Source: AM-1111 sp046302135 (GTDB lineage Bacteria > Bacteroidota > Bacteroidia > B-17B0 > Aurantibacillaceae). Taken from it: 7,200 nt of DNA. Below, piece by piece: positions 1 to 7,100 of the stretch. Where the stretch lies: positions 1 to 7,200 of the forward strand of contig JBKCIQ010000187.1 in NCBI GenBank assembly GCA_046302135.1, written 5' to 3'. Below the pieces are notes generated by a model. That model saw only the letters and a list, made by a program, of their open reading frames with translations. It made no database searches and was not told the origin of the DNA. Numbering within the stretch: position 1 is the first letter of the stretch; every line of letters begins with the position of its first letter. Both the position numbers and the translations under genes were made by a program.

Positions 1-19
1 CTACTTTTTTGCTTGATCA

Positions 20-48
20 GGGCAAATGTGCAGTGCACATTTGAGCCC
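20..48. repeat. Palindrome / hairpin with AAATGTGC arms
   Basis: The arms AAATGTGC (24-31) and GCACATTT (35-42) are perfect reverse complements around a 3-base AGT loop. Beyond a two-base bulge (43-44), GGGC (20-23) pairs with GCCC (45-48), giving up to 12 pairs. There is no T-run on either side, so it does not look like an intrinsic terminator. It could be part of an intergenic repeat or a protein-binding site; its function is unknown. Confidence 0.55.
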
Positions 49-94
49 GGAAGTGCGTTGGGGTAGCAAAAAAATCAAGGCTGCATTTTCTCTT

Positions 95-133
95 TTGCAA
101 CCTTAGTTGCAATTTTTCACTCTCAAAAATTGC
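95..133 (+). repeat. Two overlapping, mutually exclusive hairpins
   Basis: Hairpin A pairs TTGCAAC (95-101) with GTTGCAA (106-112) around a 4-base loop and is followed at once by five T's (113-117), so on the plus strand it resembles a weak intrinsic terminator. Hairpin B pairs GCAATTTTT (109-117) with AAAAATTGC (125-133) around a 7-base loop. B needs bases 109-112 of A as well as the T-run, so only one of the two can form. The pairing is seen directly; an attenuator-like or terminator role is inference, and the element may simply belong to a dispersed repeat. Confidence 0.45.
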
Positions 134-433
134 TACAATAAATTTCATCTCAGTCCCTTCGGCCTGAGCTTCATTCATTGCTTAACGCAATTTTCTTGTT
201 TGAAAAAACAGAGAAAATAAGGCCAATCCAGTATTACAATAAAATGGATTAGGAATTCAAAAAGCTTTTTAAATTCTTTTAGTTGGTGTGAACTCTGCGC
301 TTGTTCAGGGCTAAAGCGCGACAATGTATTAATGGACTTAAAATGAAACCGATTACTGAATAAATCGAAGTAAGATTTTTTAATTCTTTTTGATCACGCA
401 AAAAGAACGAAGAGAAATTTTTAAAACGGTGTG

Positions 434-458
434 GGTGGCTGAGCTCGTCGAAGCCACC
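434..458. repeat. REP-like palindrome with CTGAGC...TCGAAG core
   Basis: GGTGGCT (434-440) pairs with AGCCACC (452-458) over 7 perfect base pairs. The 11-base loop and inner stem contain CTGAGCTCGTCGAAG (439-453), whose reverse complement is CTTCGACGAGCTCAG. From memory, CTTCGACnnGCTCAG palindromes are scattered in many copies between genes in Bacteroidota and some other bacteria, in the style of REP elements. It sits 23 bases past the trpS stop. Read on the minus strand it is followed, after a short spacer, by a T/A-rich stretch (GTTTTAAAAATTT), so it may also act as a weak trpS terminator. Copy number in this genome is not visible from one window. Confidence 0.55.
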
Positions 459-480
459 TCAGAAAAAACCATTAATTCTA

Positions 481-1452
481 CTATTGAAAACCAACCGCCT
501 TACGTACTCTACCAAGCACCGGTTGCGCAATTTTCCTTGCCTTCTCCTGCCCCTTTTTCAACTCTGAATCTATTGCTGAAAAATCTGACATCAACTCATT
601 GTATTTTTTTCTCGCCTCTGAAAACTTATCTAAAATCAGATCAAGCAAGGCTTTCTTCGCATGTCCGTAACCGTAATTTCCGCGTTCATAATTGCAACGC
701 ATTTCAATTACAGCCTCTTCGCTTGCCAACGTTTTATAAATTGAAAAAACATTACAAGCATCCGGATCCTTAGAATCTTCCAAAGCCTTTGAATCAGTTA
801 CGATCTCTCCAATTTTCTTTTTCAATTCTTTCTCAGCAAGAAAAATATTGATGAAGTTATTGTAGGACTTACTCATCTTTCTACCATCGGTTCCCGTAAT
901 GAGCATGGTCTCTTCATTAATTTTTGCTTCAGGAACAACAAGTGTCTCACCCATTCTGTGATTGAAAGCTTTTGCAATATCCCGAGTGATTTCCAAATGT
1001 TGTAACTGATCCTTTCCAACAGGCACTATGTTAGTGTCGTACAACAGAATGTCGGCGGCCATTAAAACAGGATAAGTAAAAAGTCCTGCATTTACATCAC
1101 TCAAATTCTCTGACTTATCTCTAAAGGCATGAGAATTGGCCAACATTGGATACGGTGTAAAACAATTGAGATACCATGTGAGTTCACAAACCTCAGCCAC
1201 ATCACTCTGGCGAAATAAAATATTTTTATCAGTATTAAAACCCAATGCCAGCCATGCGGCCGCAACTGCATAGGTGCTTTCTTTCAGAAATTCGGGTTGC
1301 TTTACAGATGTTAAAGCGTGAAGGTCGGCAATAAAAAACAAAGCTTCATTATTTCCTTCATTGCTCATTTTTATTGCAGGAATCATTGCACCCAAAATAT
1401 TTCCGAGGTGTGGAATGTTTGTGCTCTGGATTCCGGTAAGTACTCTTGCCAT
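481..1452 (-). CDS. trpS: Tryptophanyl-tRNA synthetase
   Basis: This class I aminoacyl-tRNA synthetase charges tRNA-Trp with tryptophan in the cytoplasm, using ATP. The 323-residue protein has the usual bacterial length. The HIGH-type signature appears as PHLGN (residues 14-18), followed by ADLHALT (42-48). The tryptophan-pocket region YPVLMAADILLY (127-138) has D134 in the position expected to contact the indole nitrogen, then VPVGKDQLQHLE (143-154). The KMSKS loop is intact (192-196), and the C-terminal helix ends in the family-typical VRKAVGF. I chose the ATG at 1452 (MARVLTGIQS...); the frame extends to a TTG at 1470, but those six extra residues are not family-like and that TTG overlaps the promoter element. 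It is transcribed divergently from the acyltransferase gene and appears to be a single-gene unit. Nothing is missing or broken. Confidence 0.97.
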   Translation of the reverse strand: MARVLTGIQSTNIPHLGNILGAMIPAIKMSNEGNNEALFFIADLHALTSVKQPEFLKESTYAVAAAWLALGFNTDKNILFRQSDVAEVCELTWYLNCFTPYPMLANSHAFRDKSENLSDVNAGLFTYPVLMAADILLYDTNIVPVGKDQLQHLEITRDIAKAFNHRMGETLVVPEAKINEETMLITGTDGRKMSKSYNNFINIFLAEKELKKKIGEIVTDSKALEDSKDPDACNVFSIYKTLASEEAVIEMRCNYERGNYGYGHAKKALLDLILDKFSEARKKYNELMSDFSAIDSELKKGQEKARKIAQPVLGRVRKAVGFQ

Positions 1453-1467
1453 GTTAATTTGGAGTCT

Positions 1468-1475
1468 CAAAGATA
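1468..1475 (-). promoter_or_regulatory. Bacteroidota -7 promoter element for trpS
   Basis: The minus strand reads TATCTTTG, a full match to the TAnnTTTG -7 consensus known for Bacteroidota housekeeping sigma factors. It ends 15 bases before the trpS ATG, predicting an untranslated leader of about 10 bases. I see no clear -33 TTG partner at the expected distance, so the call rests on the -7 match and its position. Confidence 0.5.
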
Positions 1476-1497
1476 AATTTATCTCTTTAAATAATGC

Positions 1498-1505
1498 TAA
1501 TTTTG
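1498..1505 (+). promoter_or_regulatory. Bacteroidota -7 promoter element for plsC
   Basis: TAATTTTG matches TAnnTTTG and ends only 4 bases before the ATG at 1510. The transcription start would then fall at or next to the start codon, suggesting a leaderless mRNA for the acyltransferase. No convincing -33 element is seen. A fortuitous match in an AT-rich gap is possible. Confidence 0.4.
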
Positions 1506-1509
1506 TTAT

Positions 1510-2256
1510 ATGGAATTTCTGAGGCGAATTTTTGCGGCAATCTATAAAACCTGGATGTTCCTTACCTTGTTAATTCCTGCCCTATTATTTCTACCGCTTT
1601 ATATTACATTTCTAAATTCTCCCAAACTTTTAAATGCGGCTTTCAAGCTCGTAAGACTACATAGTTTTTTAATACTCACCTGCTCCGGAATTATTGTGCG
1701 AAGAAAATATCATATTCCGACAGATAAAATTCCAAGCCCGTGTATTTACATTGCAAACCATACTTCATACCTTGACATTTTAAGCAGTTACATGGTTATT
1801 CCGAATTTTTTTGTTTTTATGGCAAAGGCAGAGCTTGATAAAATACCCATTTTCAATTTGTTTTTTAAACATATGAATGTTTTAGTGAACAGAAAAAGTA
1901 AAATGGATTCACACAAGGCATTTATAAAAATTGGTGAGAAATTAGATCAAGGATTTTCAGTGTACATTTTTCCGGAGGGAACTATTTCGAATGAAGGAAA
2001 ATTAAAGCAATTTAAAAATGGCGCCTTCAAACTTGCAATTGACAAACAAATTCCTATTGTCCCAATTGTGTACCGTGAAAACTGGAAATTGTTGCAAAAT
2101 GGAGGTTACTTTAAGAGTTACGGAAGGCCTGGTGTTATTTATGCTGATGTGCTTGAACCAATTTATACAAATGGCTTGAAAGATGAAAATTTGTTAGATT
2201 TGCGTTTAAGAATTCAAAATTTATTCGAAGAAAATATAAAGAATTCCAAACAATAA
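1510..2256 (+). CDS. plsC: 1-acyl-sn-glycerol-3-phosphate acyltransferase (PlsC family)
   Basis: The family transfers a fatty acyl chain to the sn-2 position of lysophosphatidic acid, giving phosphatidic acid for membrane phospholipids, at the inner face of the cytoplasmic membrane. The 248-residue protein begins with a hydrophobic anchor (about residues 15-36). All the acyltransferase blocks are visible: NHTSYLD with the catalytic HX4D pair H84 and D89; the block II region KIPIFNLFFKHMNVLVNR (about 111-128) with R128; the glycerol-phosphate-binding FPEGT (154-158); and the block IV IPIVPI (181-186). The ATG at 1510 is preferred because FLRRIFAAIYKTW before the anchor is typical of the family, although M16 is a possible later start. 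gatC follows after 3 bases, so the two are probably co-transcribed. PlsC-family proteins can also acylate other lipids (for example ornithine lipids), so the exact substrate is inferred. Confidence 0.9.
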   Translation: MEFLRRIFAAIYKTWMFLTLLIPALLFLPLYITFLNSPKLLNAAFKLVRLHSFLILTCSGIIVRRKYHIPTDKIPSPCIYIANHTSYLDILSSYMVIPNFFVFMAKAELDKIPIFNLFFKHMNVLVNRKSKMDSHKAFIKIGEKLDQGFSVYIFPEGTISNEGKLKQFKNGAFKLAIDKQIPIVPIVYRENWKLLQNGGYFKSYGRPGVIYADVLEPIYTNGLKDENLLDLRLRIQNLFEENIKNSKQ

Positions 2257-2259
2257 AAA

Positions 2260-2550
2260 ATGGAAATTACTGACAAAATAGTTAAGGATGTTGCTCACCT
2301 CGCGAGATTGGAATTTGAGGAAGAGAAACTTGAGCGCATTAAAAATGACATGAACAGGATGATCAGTTTTGTAAATAAACTCAATGAACTCGATACGGAA
2401 AACATTGAGCCCTTAATTTACATTTCAGAAGAAATCAACGTATTGAGAGAAGATGTGGTGAAACATAAAATCACTCAGAAACAGGCTTTAATGAATGCTC
2501 CAAAAAAGGATAGCGATTACTTTAAAGCACCAAAGGTTATAGATAAATAA
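2260..2550 (+). CDS. gatC: Asp-tRNA(Asn)/Glu-tRNA(Gln) amidotransferase subunit C
   Basis: GatC is the small structural subunit of the GatCAB complex, which converts mischarged Asp-tRNA(Asn) or Glu-tRNA(Gln) into the amidated forms in bacteria lacking the matching synthetase. The 96-residue length is normal. Family features are VAHLARLEF near the N-terminus (residues 11-19), the coiled segment running into FVNKLNELDTENIEPL (37-52), LREDVV (62-67), and the C-terminal NAPKKDSDYFKAPKVI, which corresponds to the conserved NAP...F.VPKVI ending. The ATG follows the plsC stop after three A's in an A-rich context with no Shine-Dalgarno-like sequence, as is common in this phylum. gatA and gatB are not in the window. 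The stop codon lies 5 bases from the end of the convergent gene, and I see no hairpin terminator between them. Confidence 0.95.
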   Translation: MEITDKIVKDVAHLARLEFEEEKLERIKNDMNRMISFVNKLNELDTENIEPLIYISEEINVLREDVVKHKITQKQALMNAPKKDSDYFKAPKVIDK

Positions 2551-2555
2551 TTTTT

Positions 2556-3281
2556 TTAAGGCCTGTCATCATCCCATTTAACGGAAGTAAACCCACCGTA
2601 AAATGAAATCATTAAAAAAGCTGTAAGCGCACCAATCACTATAAATAAGTGAAAGAAAAGTGCTATGCGGTGGGCATCCCAGTATTCTATTTTGGTTGTG
2701 TCCATTATCCAGTGCTGAGGAGTGATAAGACTGAGTATAAGACAAATTCCACCTAAAGTTCCAACAAGTGTTTCTATCGATCTGAATGGGAAATTTGCCA
2801 ACTTACTGTACCAAGGAACGCGGTGCCCCCACTGATGAACAAGATAAAAATTACCTCTGTTGGTTTCAGCAAAAAGCATTGGGTCGGCATCTTTGTTATT
2901 TTTTCTGAATACCTCTATAGGACCAAGAACTTTAAAATTTTCTAATGGCTTTTTTCTGTTTTTTGAAATTTCCTGTATTGCTTCAATCGCTTCCGTTGGA
3001 AATTTTCCGCGAAACTTTTGACTATCGAGAAACCTCAGATTATATTGAATACAGATTTTTCTTATTTCGTTGAGAGAAAATAGTTTGTTTCTATCTAAGC
3101 CTTCCTCGTCCACAAAATCGAAGGTGCGGTTATAACTCTTCAGGTTTCTTAAAATATTTTTTTCTGAATACTGACTCTCCTGAAGAATCTGATTAACCTG
3201 TTGAATTACCAATCCGTCTTTTTTGAGGAGTTTCTTACGCTCCCTTTCTAACTCACTTACTATTTTTACAGATTGAAACAT
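2556..3281 (-). CDS. Conserved hypothetical protein with two C-terminal membrane helices
   Basis: I do not recognise a named family, though the pattern FKVLGPIEVF...DPMLFAE...FYLVHQWG feels familiar from uncharacterised Bacteroidota proteins. The 241-residue protein has no signal peptide. A charged, helix-rich N-terminal part (about 1-110, first 50 residues Lys/Glu-rich) leads into a compact globular stretch (115-165) containing a DPMLFAE motif and HQWGHRVPW. Two hydrophobic helices follow (about 169-187 and 205-228), joined by a loop with WIMDTTKIEYWDAHR, and an acidic WDDDRP tail ends it. It would sit in the inner membrane with most of the chain probably cytoplasmic. The ATG at 3281 lies 6 bases after the stop of the barrel gene, so the two are likely one transcript. 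It converges on gatC with a 5-base gap. Function unknown. Confidence 0.85.
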   Translation of the reverse strand: MFQSVKIVSELERERKKLLKKDGLVIQQVNQILQESQYSEKNILRNLKSYNRTFDFVDEEGLDRNKLFSLNEIRKICIQYNLRFLDSQKFRGKFPTEAIEAIQEISKNRKKPLENFKVLGPIEVFRKNNKDADPMLFAETNRGNFYLVHQWGHRVPWYSKLANFPFRSIETLVGTLGGICLILSLITPQHWIMDTTKIEYWDAHRIALFFHLFIVIGALTAFLMISFYGGFTSVKWDDDRP

Positions 3282-3287
3282 ATAATT

Positions 3288-3995
3288 TTACCAAGGTGTT
3301 ATTCCGATTCCAACTGTATAAGGAAAAATCTCTCCTGAGTTTCCGTTTTTCATTAAAACAGAACTGAAAGAGTAAAAGCAGGAAAGATAAATTTCCTCGT
3401 ATCCAATTCTTAACAGTGCCCCATATCTTAATGGATTGTACCCATCCAAATCAAAAATTTTTCTTTTCCCGCCGGAATCAAAAATCTTGTTGAAATTCTG
3501 AACGGTATATCCTACTTTAAAGCCTGCGGCAAGCTTAAAAGATCTTGCCTTTCTTGTCCTGAAACGTATCTCGAGCGGAACTTCCAATATTTTTGCGCCA
3601 AAAACATTTTTCTTGTAAGACTCGCCCCTTGATACAAGATTTACACCTCCCCCAAGAGAATCATGTAAACTCAAGAACTTCATGTTTCCTGATACATTAT
3701 GAGAAGAGAGTCCTCCGCCAAACGCAACAGAAAAATTGGACTTGCCAAAAGGCACATCAAAAAACAAATGAAAATTAACACCTCTCGAATACCAATCGCT
3801 TTTAACACCCTTTGGAAGATTCATCCAGCCACAATGCATGAACTCTAGTAAAAGTTTGTCTTTGGGTTCTGCTTTGTAATTACTTAAATCAAAAGGGCTT
3901 TTCTTTTTTTCGTTGGCGGTTTTTTCCTGAGCAAAAAAGAAATGACTACTAAGAAAAATTAGAATAAAAAATATTTTTGATTGGAATGATACCAT
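3288..3995 (-). CDS. Outer-membrane beta-barrel protein (PorT-like fold)
   Basis: The 235-residue product starts with a Sec signal peptide: a hydrophobic core at about residues 8-21 ending in FFFAQ, with probable cleavage after A22 as is common in Bacteroidota. The mature protein shows alternating amphipathic strands separated by short turns: around 73-81, 86-95, 131-146, 153-165, 191-199, 202-210 and 225-232. It ends in aromatic PW. The segment ILEVPLEIRFRTRKARSFKL followed by AAGFKVGY matches the Y/LE-P-L-hydrophobic-K/R-F pattern of the PorT-type (OMP_b-brl_2) barrels. Size also fits that family, which includes a T9SS component, but nothing here proves it is PorT itself; many paralogues have unknown roles. 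It is probably first in an operon with the membrane protein 6 bases downstream. Transport, adhesion or secretion functions are all open. Confidence 0.8.
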   Translation of the reverse strand: MVSFQSKIFFILIFLSSHFFFAQEKTANEKKKSPFDLSNYKAEPKDKLLLEFMHCGWMNLPKGVKSDWYSRGVNFHLFFDVPFGKSNFSVAFGGGLSSHNVSGNMKFLSLHDSLGGGVNLVSRGESYKKNVFGAKILEVPLEIRFRTRKARSFKLAAGFKVGYTVQNFNKIFDSGGKRKIFDLDGYNPLRYGALLRIGYEEIYLSCFYSFSSVLMKNGNSGEIFPYTVGIGITPW

Positions 3996-4034
3996 TGAAG
4001 TGTTGTAAAATTAAAGCTTTTGGTTGGACCAACA

Positions 4035-4042
4035 CAACAATA
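4035..4042 (-). promoter_or_regulatory. Possible -7 element for the barrel gene
   Basis: The minus strand reads TATTGTTG, one mismatch from TAnnTTTG, 39 bases before the barrel ATG at 3995. It lies between the upstream terminator and the gene. A short perfect inverted repeat, GTTGG-A-CCAAC (4023-4033), lies next to it near the predicted transcription start and could be an operator. Both calls are tentative. Confidence 0.25.
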
Positions 4043-4054
4043 ATTAGTAAATAA

Positions 4055-4081
4055 AAACGGAGGCTTTTTGAGCCTCCGTTT
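4055..4081 (-). terminator. Rho-independent terminator of the SprB-repeat gene
   Basis: ACGGAGGCT (4057-4065) pairs perfectly with AGCCTCCGT (4071-4079) around a 5-base loop. Two further A-T pairs extend the stem to 11 bp. On the minus strand the stem runs straight into TTTTTATTT, a good U-tract, 23 bases past the stop of the large gene. It should keep adhesin transcription from running into the barrel operon. This is the only strong intrinsic terminator I see in the window. Confidence 0.88.
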
Positions 4082-4103
4082 CTTTTAGGATCTATATGAA
4101 TTA

Positions 4104-7100
4104 TTATTCTTTAATAAATCTTATAGGTTTAGCATTTAAATCAGAGGTCTTCAAGAAATAAACTCCAGGTGTAAGCAAGCTGATATTTATATCAGTTTCA
4201 CCATGCTTAAGTTGACCATTGATTATTTGTTCTCCCAATGCATTGTAAACTACAAACTCTACAACTGATAATTCATCTGCTCCTTCGTAAAGAACCGTTA
4301 CATTATTCGTTGCAGGGTTAGGGAATAATGAAATAAAGATTTCTTTTGAATGATCATCAGAGAGTCTTACAGCTTGAGTAACAGTGTTACAAGCGTTGAC
4401 TTCTACACAAGAGCCTAAAGCATCTCCATGTGCAAGGTGAGAGGCAACAGATGTTGGACTAATACAAATTGAATTGCCATTGTGGCAAACTTCAACTTTA
4501 GCAACATTACTTCCTCCTGCATAACAAACTACATTGATAACACATACATTTACAGCATCTGATGCCTGACATCCATTTGCGTCTGTTGCTGTTACTGTGT
4601 AAGATGTAGAACTAGAAGGGCAAACTGTGTTTGAACTTCCGTTTGTTCCGTTATTCCAGGTGTAAGTTAAAGATCCTGTTCCGCCATTTGCACTTGCATT
4701 TAGAGTTGTGCATGCACTAGGTGCATATCCGAAATATACAGTTGCATCGTTTCCTGCAGATACTATAACAGCAGTGGGCTGAGAAATAGAAATTGATGTT
4801 GCAGCCTGGCAACCGTTAGCATCTGTAACTGTGTAGTTGTAACTTCCTGCTACAACTGTGAAGCTTCCAGTACCAACGTAAGGCGTAGTTCCGCCGTCTG
4901 CGCTCACTATTACCGCAGTGGTACCGCCATTACAAGCTATGCTTCCTGAACTTGATGACGCAGTAAGCAATGTAGGTTCAGTGATTGTGTTGCTTGTTGT
5001 TGCTGCGCAACCATTTGCATCAGTTACAGTGTAAGAGTAACTTCCAGCAGATAGGTTGTTGTACGCTCCTGTTGATGAATACGGTGCAACACCTCCTGTA
5101 GCTGAAACGCTGATACTTCCATTATTTCCTCCGTTACAGCTTACGCCATAACCATTGAAGTTAGAAGAAGAAGAAGACGCAGTAAGCAATGTAGGCTCAG
5201 TAATTGTGTTGCTTGTTGTTGCTGTGCAACCATTTGCATCAGTTACAGTATAAGAGTAACTTCCAGCAGATAAGTTGTTGTACGCTCCTGTTGATGAATA
5301 TGGTGCAACACCTCCTGTAGCTGAAACGCTAATACTTCCATTATTTCCTCCGTTACAGCTTACACCATAACCATTGAAGTTAGAAGAAGAAGAAGACGCA
5401 GTTAACAAAGTAGGCTCTGTTATTGTAATACTTGTAATTGCCTGACAACCATTTGCGTCAGTTACTGTATAAGAGTAACTTCCTGCCACTTCGGTAAAGG
5501 TTCCTGTACCCGTATAAGGTGCGGTTCCACCATTTGCTGCAACGGAAACAACAGCTGTACCACCATTACAAAGAATTGAAGTTGCCGAGCTGCTCGATTC
5601 AAGAACGGATGGTTCAGTGATGGTTACAGTTGTTGAAGACTCGCAACCATTTTCATCAGTAACAACATAGGTATAGGTACCGGCAGTTGCTTCATAATCG
5701 CCAACTCCAGTTAAAGTTCCGGTTCCGCCAGTTCCTGTTACATTTACCTGAGAACTTGCTCCGTTACAAAGAATTGGAGTGTAGGTGCTGCTAGCTACTA
5801 CCTGAGTCGGCTGAGGCATAGTTACAGTAACTGAAACTGAACAACCATTTGCATCTGTTACAGTATAAACATACGTTCCTGCAGACACATTATATGTTCC
5901 TGCTCCTGTATACGGTGGAGTTCCGCCTTCTGCCTGAACATCAATATCTGCTGTCCCGCCAAAACATGGAATCTTACCTTGTGTAGTAGTCACTTTTAAC
6001 GGTGTTGGTTGATAGATAGTAATGTCAGTAACTGAAGTACAACCATTAGCATCAGTAACAGTGTAGGAATAGTCTCCTGCAGTTTCTGTGAATGAACCTG
6101 TTCCTGTGTAAGGTGCTGTTCCACCGGTTGCAGAAACAGATACTGTTGAACTTCCACCATTACATAAAATTGCAGAGGCAGAGCTTGAAGAAATAAGTGC
6201 GGATGGCTCTGTAATCAAAACAGAGGCTTCTGTATAACATCCAAAGCTACTTCCGGATACTGTTGTATTTATCACCCACTGTGCAGGAAATAATCCAGTT
6301 ACGTTCAGGGTTCCATCACCAGCTGGGTTATTATTGTTCGAGTTATTGTCGTTGCTGTACCAATTGAAACCATAGTTAAGAGGAAGCCCTCCACTAATAC
6401 TTGCACTGGCAGTACCATCGTTGGCTCCAAAGCAAGATATGTTCGTTGATGTTATGGTTATTACAGGATCAGGGATAACAGTAACTAATTGAGATGCTGT
6501 AACTGAACACTGATTGTTTGTTGAACTCGTAACTACAATTCGATAGGCTCTTGTATTACTTGGTGAAGCATTTCTAGAGTTTACAAAAGGAGTCGCTACA
6601 TTAGTTCCTGACCATCCTGTAACGTTGATCCAAGAACTACCGCTTTGATATTGCCATTGGTAATTCACAGTTCCTAAACCTCCTGCTACTGAAGCTGTTA
6701 GAACAGCTGTACCTCCAGAGCATATTGTTGCATTAGGAGCATTTGAAGTTATGGAAGCTGTTAATGGGCTTGGTTCAGTTACAACGATTGATGTGCTTGC
6801 TGTACATCCATTGGCATCAGAAACAGAATAATTGTAATTACCTGCGCTCACAGTAAAGTTTCCTGTTCCTGTGTAAGGAGTTGTTCCACCATTTCCAGAT
6901 ACAGTAACGGTTGTAGAGCCACCATTACAAGTAATATTTCCCGACGATGAAGAGGCTGTTAATAAATTGGGTTGAGTAACTGTAATTGATGTAGATGCAG
7001 TGCAACCATTCGCATCTGTAACTATGTAATTGTAGTTTCCTGCACCCACAGTGTAGTTACCTGTTCCTGTGTAAGGAGCAGTTCCGCCATTTGCAGAAAC

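Larger units (their letters stand above)
1..480. other. Gene-free, hairpin-rich intergenic region
   Basis: I find no convincing coding region here: plus-strand reading frames are short, and the one starting at 390 is a shadow of trpS. The stretch holds several inverted repeats. They include an 8-bp perfect stem with a 4-bp extension at 20-48, overlapping alternative hairpins at 95-133, short stems around 149-168 (CTCAG/CTGAG) and 177-191 (ATTGC/GCAAT followed by a T-run), an AT-rich 9-bp stem at 384-407, and the REP-like palindrome at 434-458. CTTGAT at 12-17 and ATCAAG at 74-79 form a wider inverted pair around the first palindrome. From memory, stretches resembling 1-220 recur between genes in Bacteroidota, so this may be a dispersed intergenic repeat; that was not checked. 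It could also hold the 3' untranslated end of a gene left of the window. Confidence 0.6.

Noticed and set aside
259..270. AAAAAGCTTTTT palindrome
   Set aside because: It is too short and AT-rich to form a real hairpin (no loop), and such palindromes are expected by chance in this base composition.
384..407. AT-rich 9-bp hairpin (TTCTTTTTG/CAAAAAGAA) as a terminator of trpS
   Set aside because: The stem is nearly all A-T and no T-run follows it on the minus strand; it is probably part of the intergenic repeat sequence.
390..773. Plus-strand open frame of 127 codons
   Set aside because: It mostly overlaps the 3' part of trpS in antisense, has no recognisable motif and reads as low-information sequence; it is a shadow frame.
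1453..1470. Upstream TTG start for trpS adding six residues (MRLQIN)
   Set aside because: The ATG at 1452 gives the family-typical MARVLTGIQS start, and the TTG lies within the TATCTTTG promoter element.
3593..3778. Plus-strand open frame of 61 codons
   Set aside because: It lies wholly inside the barrel gene on the opposite strand, and no motif or upstream signal supports it.
4470..4499. c-type heme-binding site suggested by CH in the Cys/His module
   Set aside because: The sequence is VCHNGN with no CXXCH, so covalent heme attachment is not supported.
4968..5405. CRISPR-like direct repeats
   Set aside because: The 219-bp period has no spacers and lies in frame inside a coding region; it is a protein-domain duplication.
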